NCBI GenBank assembly: GCA_036397095.1 | Contig: DASWJQ010000089.1 | Location: 1-24,355 of the forward strand | Direction: 5' to 3' | From: DASWJQ01 sp036397095 | GTDB taxonomy: Bacteria > Chloroflexota > Anaerolineae > Anaerolineales > E44-bin32 | Length of the DNA: 24,355 nucleotides | Shown here: positions 23,087 through 24,355 of the stretch, in pieces | How positions within the stretch are numbered: the first letter of the stretch is position 1 | How the letters are laid out: each line of letters opens with the position of its first letter | Position numbers and translations under genes: made by a program | The notes under the pieces: generated by a model | Databases searched by the model: none | What the model was told of the DNA's origin: nothing | Seen by the model: the letters and a program-made list of their open reading frames with translations, nothing else

Positions 23087-23103
23087 AATTCAGGCGCTGA
23101 ATT
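23087..23103. promoter_or_regulatory. Operator-like perfect inverted repeat at promoter P1
   Basis: Plus-strand AATTCAG-GCG-CTGAATT is a perfect 7-nt inverted repeat with a 3-nt centre. It overlaps the downstream half of the P1 -10 box and the probable transcription start near 23094, a typical repressor position. The related site at 17350-17366 overlaps the P2 -10 box in the same register. The winged-helix protein encoded next to P2 is the obvious candidate ligand. Confidence 0.72.
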
Positions 23104-23128
23104 ATACCTCCGCCGCTCCGCCCGTCAA
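23101..23128 (-). promoter_or_regulatory. Promoter P1 for gmd: TTGACG, 16 bp, TATAAT
   Basis: Minus strand: -35 TTGACG at 23128-23123, a 16-bp GC-rich spacer, then a consensus -10 TATAAT at 23106-23101. This is the best sigma-70-type promoter in the window. The TAA stop codon of the upstream membrane-protein gene (23104-23102) is contained within the -10 box, so the promoter is embedded in the 3' end of that gene. Confidence 0.8.
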
Positions 23129-24355
23129 GCCGGTCTCGGCTGACCGCCGGCGGTCGGTCCAGAAGCCATACACCAGCACTCCCAACGCCCACAGGGCGGC
23201 CAGTCCCAGGGTGAGGAACAGCTCAAGCCGGGGAGTTGCGTAGTAGCGACCGACATACCAATGGAGCAAAAGCAGCGTGGGCCCTGCCACGAGCCAGACG
23301 CTGCGGCGCAGCCAGGGGTCCGCCCCTCGGCGGGCGTTGACGACGGCCCAAGCGGCCAAGGCGGCCTGCGGCACGATGATCGCCGCCCGGTAGCGGGGGT
23401 TATCCCACTGATCGCCGGCGGCGCGGAACGAGGCCACGATCGCAACCAGCCAAACCACAACAGCCAGGAAGGCCAGCAAACGCCGGCGGCGTTCGGCCCG
23501 GAAGGCAGCCACAGCCCCGTACAGCATCAGCGGCAGCAGGGCGAACCAACCGATGGCCCGCCAGATTGCGATCGCCTGCCAGATCGGCGCACCCGAGTTG
23601 TCAGCCAGCGCAGCCGGCAGGAAGGGCTGGGTCAGGCCGTAGACAACAGCCAGCGGCATGTGCGCCCAGGCCGGGGTCAGCTCGAACAGCTTCTGAACCC
23701 AGCCTGAGCCGCGCTCCAATTCTGCCAATTGAAAGGCAGCCCCGGCGTCAAACCAGGAGACCAGCAGACCAAGGGGGCCGCTCTCCGGCAGCCCGCCGAC
23801 CGACGACCAGGCGAGCCAGGTGAGCGCCAGGCCTAGCAGCGCCAGCCCAGCCATGCCCGCCAGCAGCCAGCCCACGTTCCGTCGCGAAAGCCGGTTTTCG
23901 ATCAGCCATAAACTGCCGACGAGCACGGCAATTGCGAATCCAAATGGCGGCGACATGAACAGCGCCAAGCCCACCCCAAGCACAACCGCGGACATGCCCG
24001 AGCGCCAGCGCCCAGTACGGAGCCGCGCGTAACCGAACAGGGCCAGCGCTAACCCGGGGATGGTAAATGCTTCGCGCATTTGGGAGGCGCCGAGCAGAAC
24101 CGCTTCCGGATACAGCGCCACGATCCAGGCTGCCAACACACCGGCCGCCTCCCCCAGCGTCATGGCAGCGAAGCCCCAGGCGAACAGGATCGCCAGCGAC
24201 GACACGGCGACGGCCAACAACGTGACCAACAGGGGACGGTGCACTCCCTCGCTCAAGTAGCGGTAGGCTGCCGCACTGATGAACAACAACCCGCCGTACT
24301 GATCACTTACTTTGCGGTCGAGAAATGCCGAAGTGAGGGCTTGATCTGATCGGCC
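23102..24355 (-). CDS. Polytopic membrane protein, GT-C/GT39-like, 3' part
   Basis: The frame is open to the window end, so 417 residues of the C-terminal part are present and the start lies outside. A TTG at 24289 could be read as a start, but coding-like sequence continues upstream of it (SDQYGGLL leading into LFISAAAYRYL), so the gene is partial. About ten hydrophobic segments are visible (for example PLLVTLLAVAVSSLAILFAW, LLAGMAGLALLGLALTWLAW, LLAFLAVVVWLVAIVASF). The pattern MREAFTIPGLALALFGYARL resembles middle parts of GT-C membrane glycosyltransferases or O-antigen-ligase-like proteins. No catalytic motif is identifiable in this part. It belongs to an upstream transcription unit, and its stop codon lies within P1. 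Confidence 0.7.
   Translation of the reverse strand, partial: GRSDQALTSAFLDRKVSDQYGGLLFISAAAYRYLSEGVHRPLLVTLLAVAVSSLAILFAWGFAAMTLGEAAGVLAAWIVALYPEAVLLGASQMREAFTIPGLALALFGYARLRTGRWRSGMSAVVLGVGLALFMSPPFGFAIAVLVGSLWLIENRLSRRNVGWLLAGMAGLALLGLALTWLAWSSVGGLPESGPLGLLVSWFDAGAAFQLAELERGSGWVQKLFELTPAWAHMPLAVVYGLTQPFLPAALADNSGAPIWQAIAIWRAIGWFALLPLMLYGAVAAFRAERRRRLLAFLAVVVWLVAIVASFRAAGDQWDNPRYRAAIIVPQAALAAWAVVNARRGADPWLRRSVWLVAGPTLLLLHWYVGRYYATPRLELFLTLGLAALWALGVLVYGFWTDRRRSAETGLTGGAAEV

Noticed and set aside
1..24355. tRNA, rRNA, insertion sequence, transposase or phage genes
   Set aside because: No such sequence or protein motif was seen on either strand.

Overview
The window is almost entirely one surface-polysaccharide locus. 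Twenty-three genes, all on the minus strand, cover nearly the whole 24.4 kb, and the first and last are cut by the window edges. DNA is GC-rich (roughly 60%, by eye). Content is bacterial: an ABC-2 glycan exporter, GDP-fucose, nonulosonate and UDP-amino-sugar genes, an EPS-type winged-helix regulator, and a four-helix-bundle (23S rRNA intervening-sequence type) gene. From the general look of the regulator and the GT-C membrane proteins I lean to an uncultured Chloroflexota bacterium. This is an impression, not a measurement.

Layout, read in the direction of transcription (high to low coordinates). (1) 24355-23102: the 3' part of a polytopic, GT-C-like membrane protein. (2) Promoter P1 (23128-23101) overlaps a palindrome and drives gmd, a polyisoprenyl-phosphate-type GT2, a YbhN/AglD-like membrane protein, a severely shortened GT-C-like gene (probable internal deletion) and a 649-aa GT-C-like membrane protein. 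(3) Promoter P2 (17372-17364), with a second copy of the same palindrome, drives a long co-oriented run. It begins with the winged-helix regulator and fcl, followed by the exporter permease and ATPase (Wzm/Wzt type) and a Capsule_synth-like protein. Next come a methyltransferase, a PseB-type dehydratase, an RmlD-type reductase, a methyltransferase, a NeuB-type synthase, GT4, an SpsF-type cytidylyltransferase and GT2. The run ends with a CDP-glycerol-transferase-like protein, a GT-A-like protein, a methyltransferase and a PIG-L deacetylase. (4) 371-1: a heptanucleotide tandem repeat, then the start of a four-helix-bundle gene.

How the genes work together (inference): Gmd and Fcl make GDP-L-fucose; PseB-like plus RmlD-like enzymes make a reduced 6-deoxy UDP-amino sugar; NeuB-like and SpsF-like enzymes make and activate a nonulosonic acid; several cytosolic transferases assemble the chain. 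Three methyltransferases and a deacetylase decorate it, and an ABC exporter whose ATPase has a Wzt-style C-terminal domain moves it out. No Wzy polymerase or Wzx flippase is seen, which fits ABC-dependent export. The most noteworthy signals are the shared palindromic operator at both promoters, next to the regulator gene, and the internally deleted GT-C gene. Only two stretches between genes exceed 100 bp (198-371 and 9037-9240), and none exceeds 300 bp.
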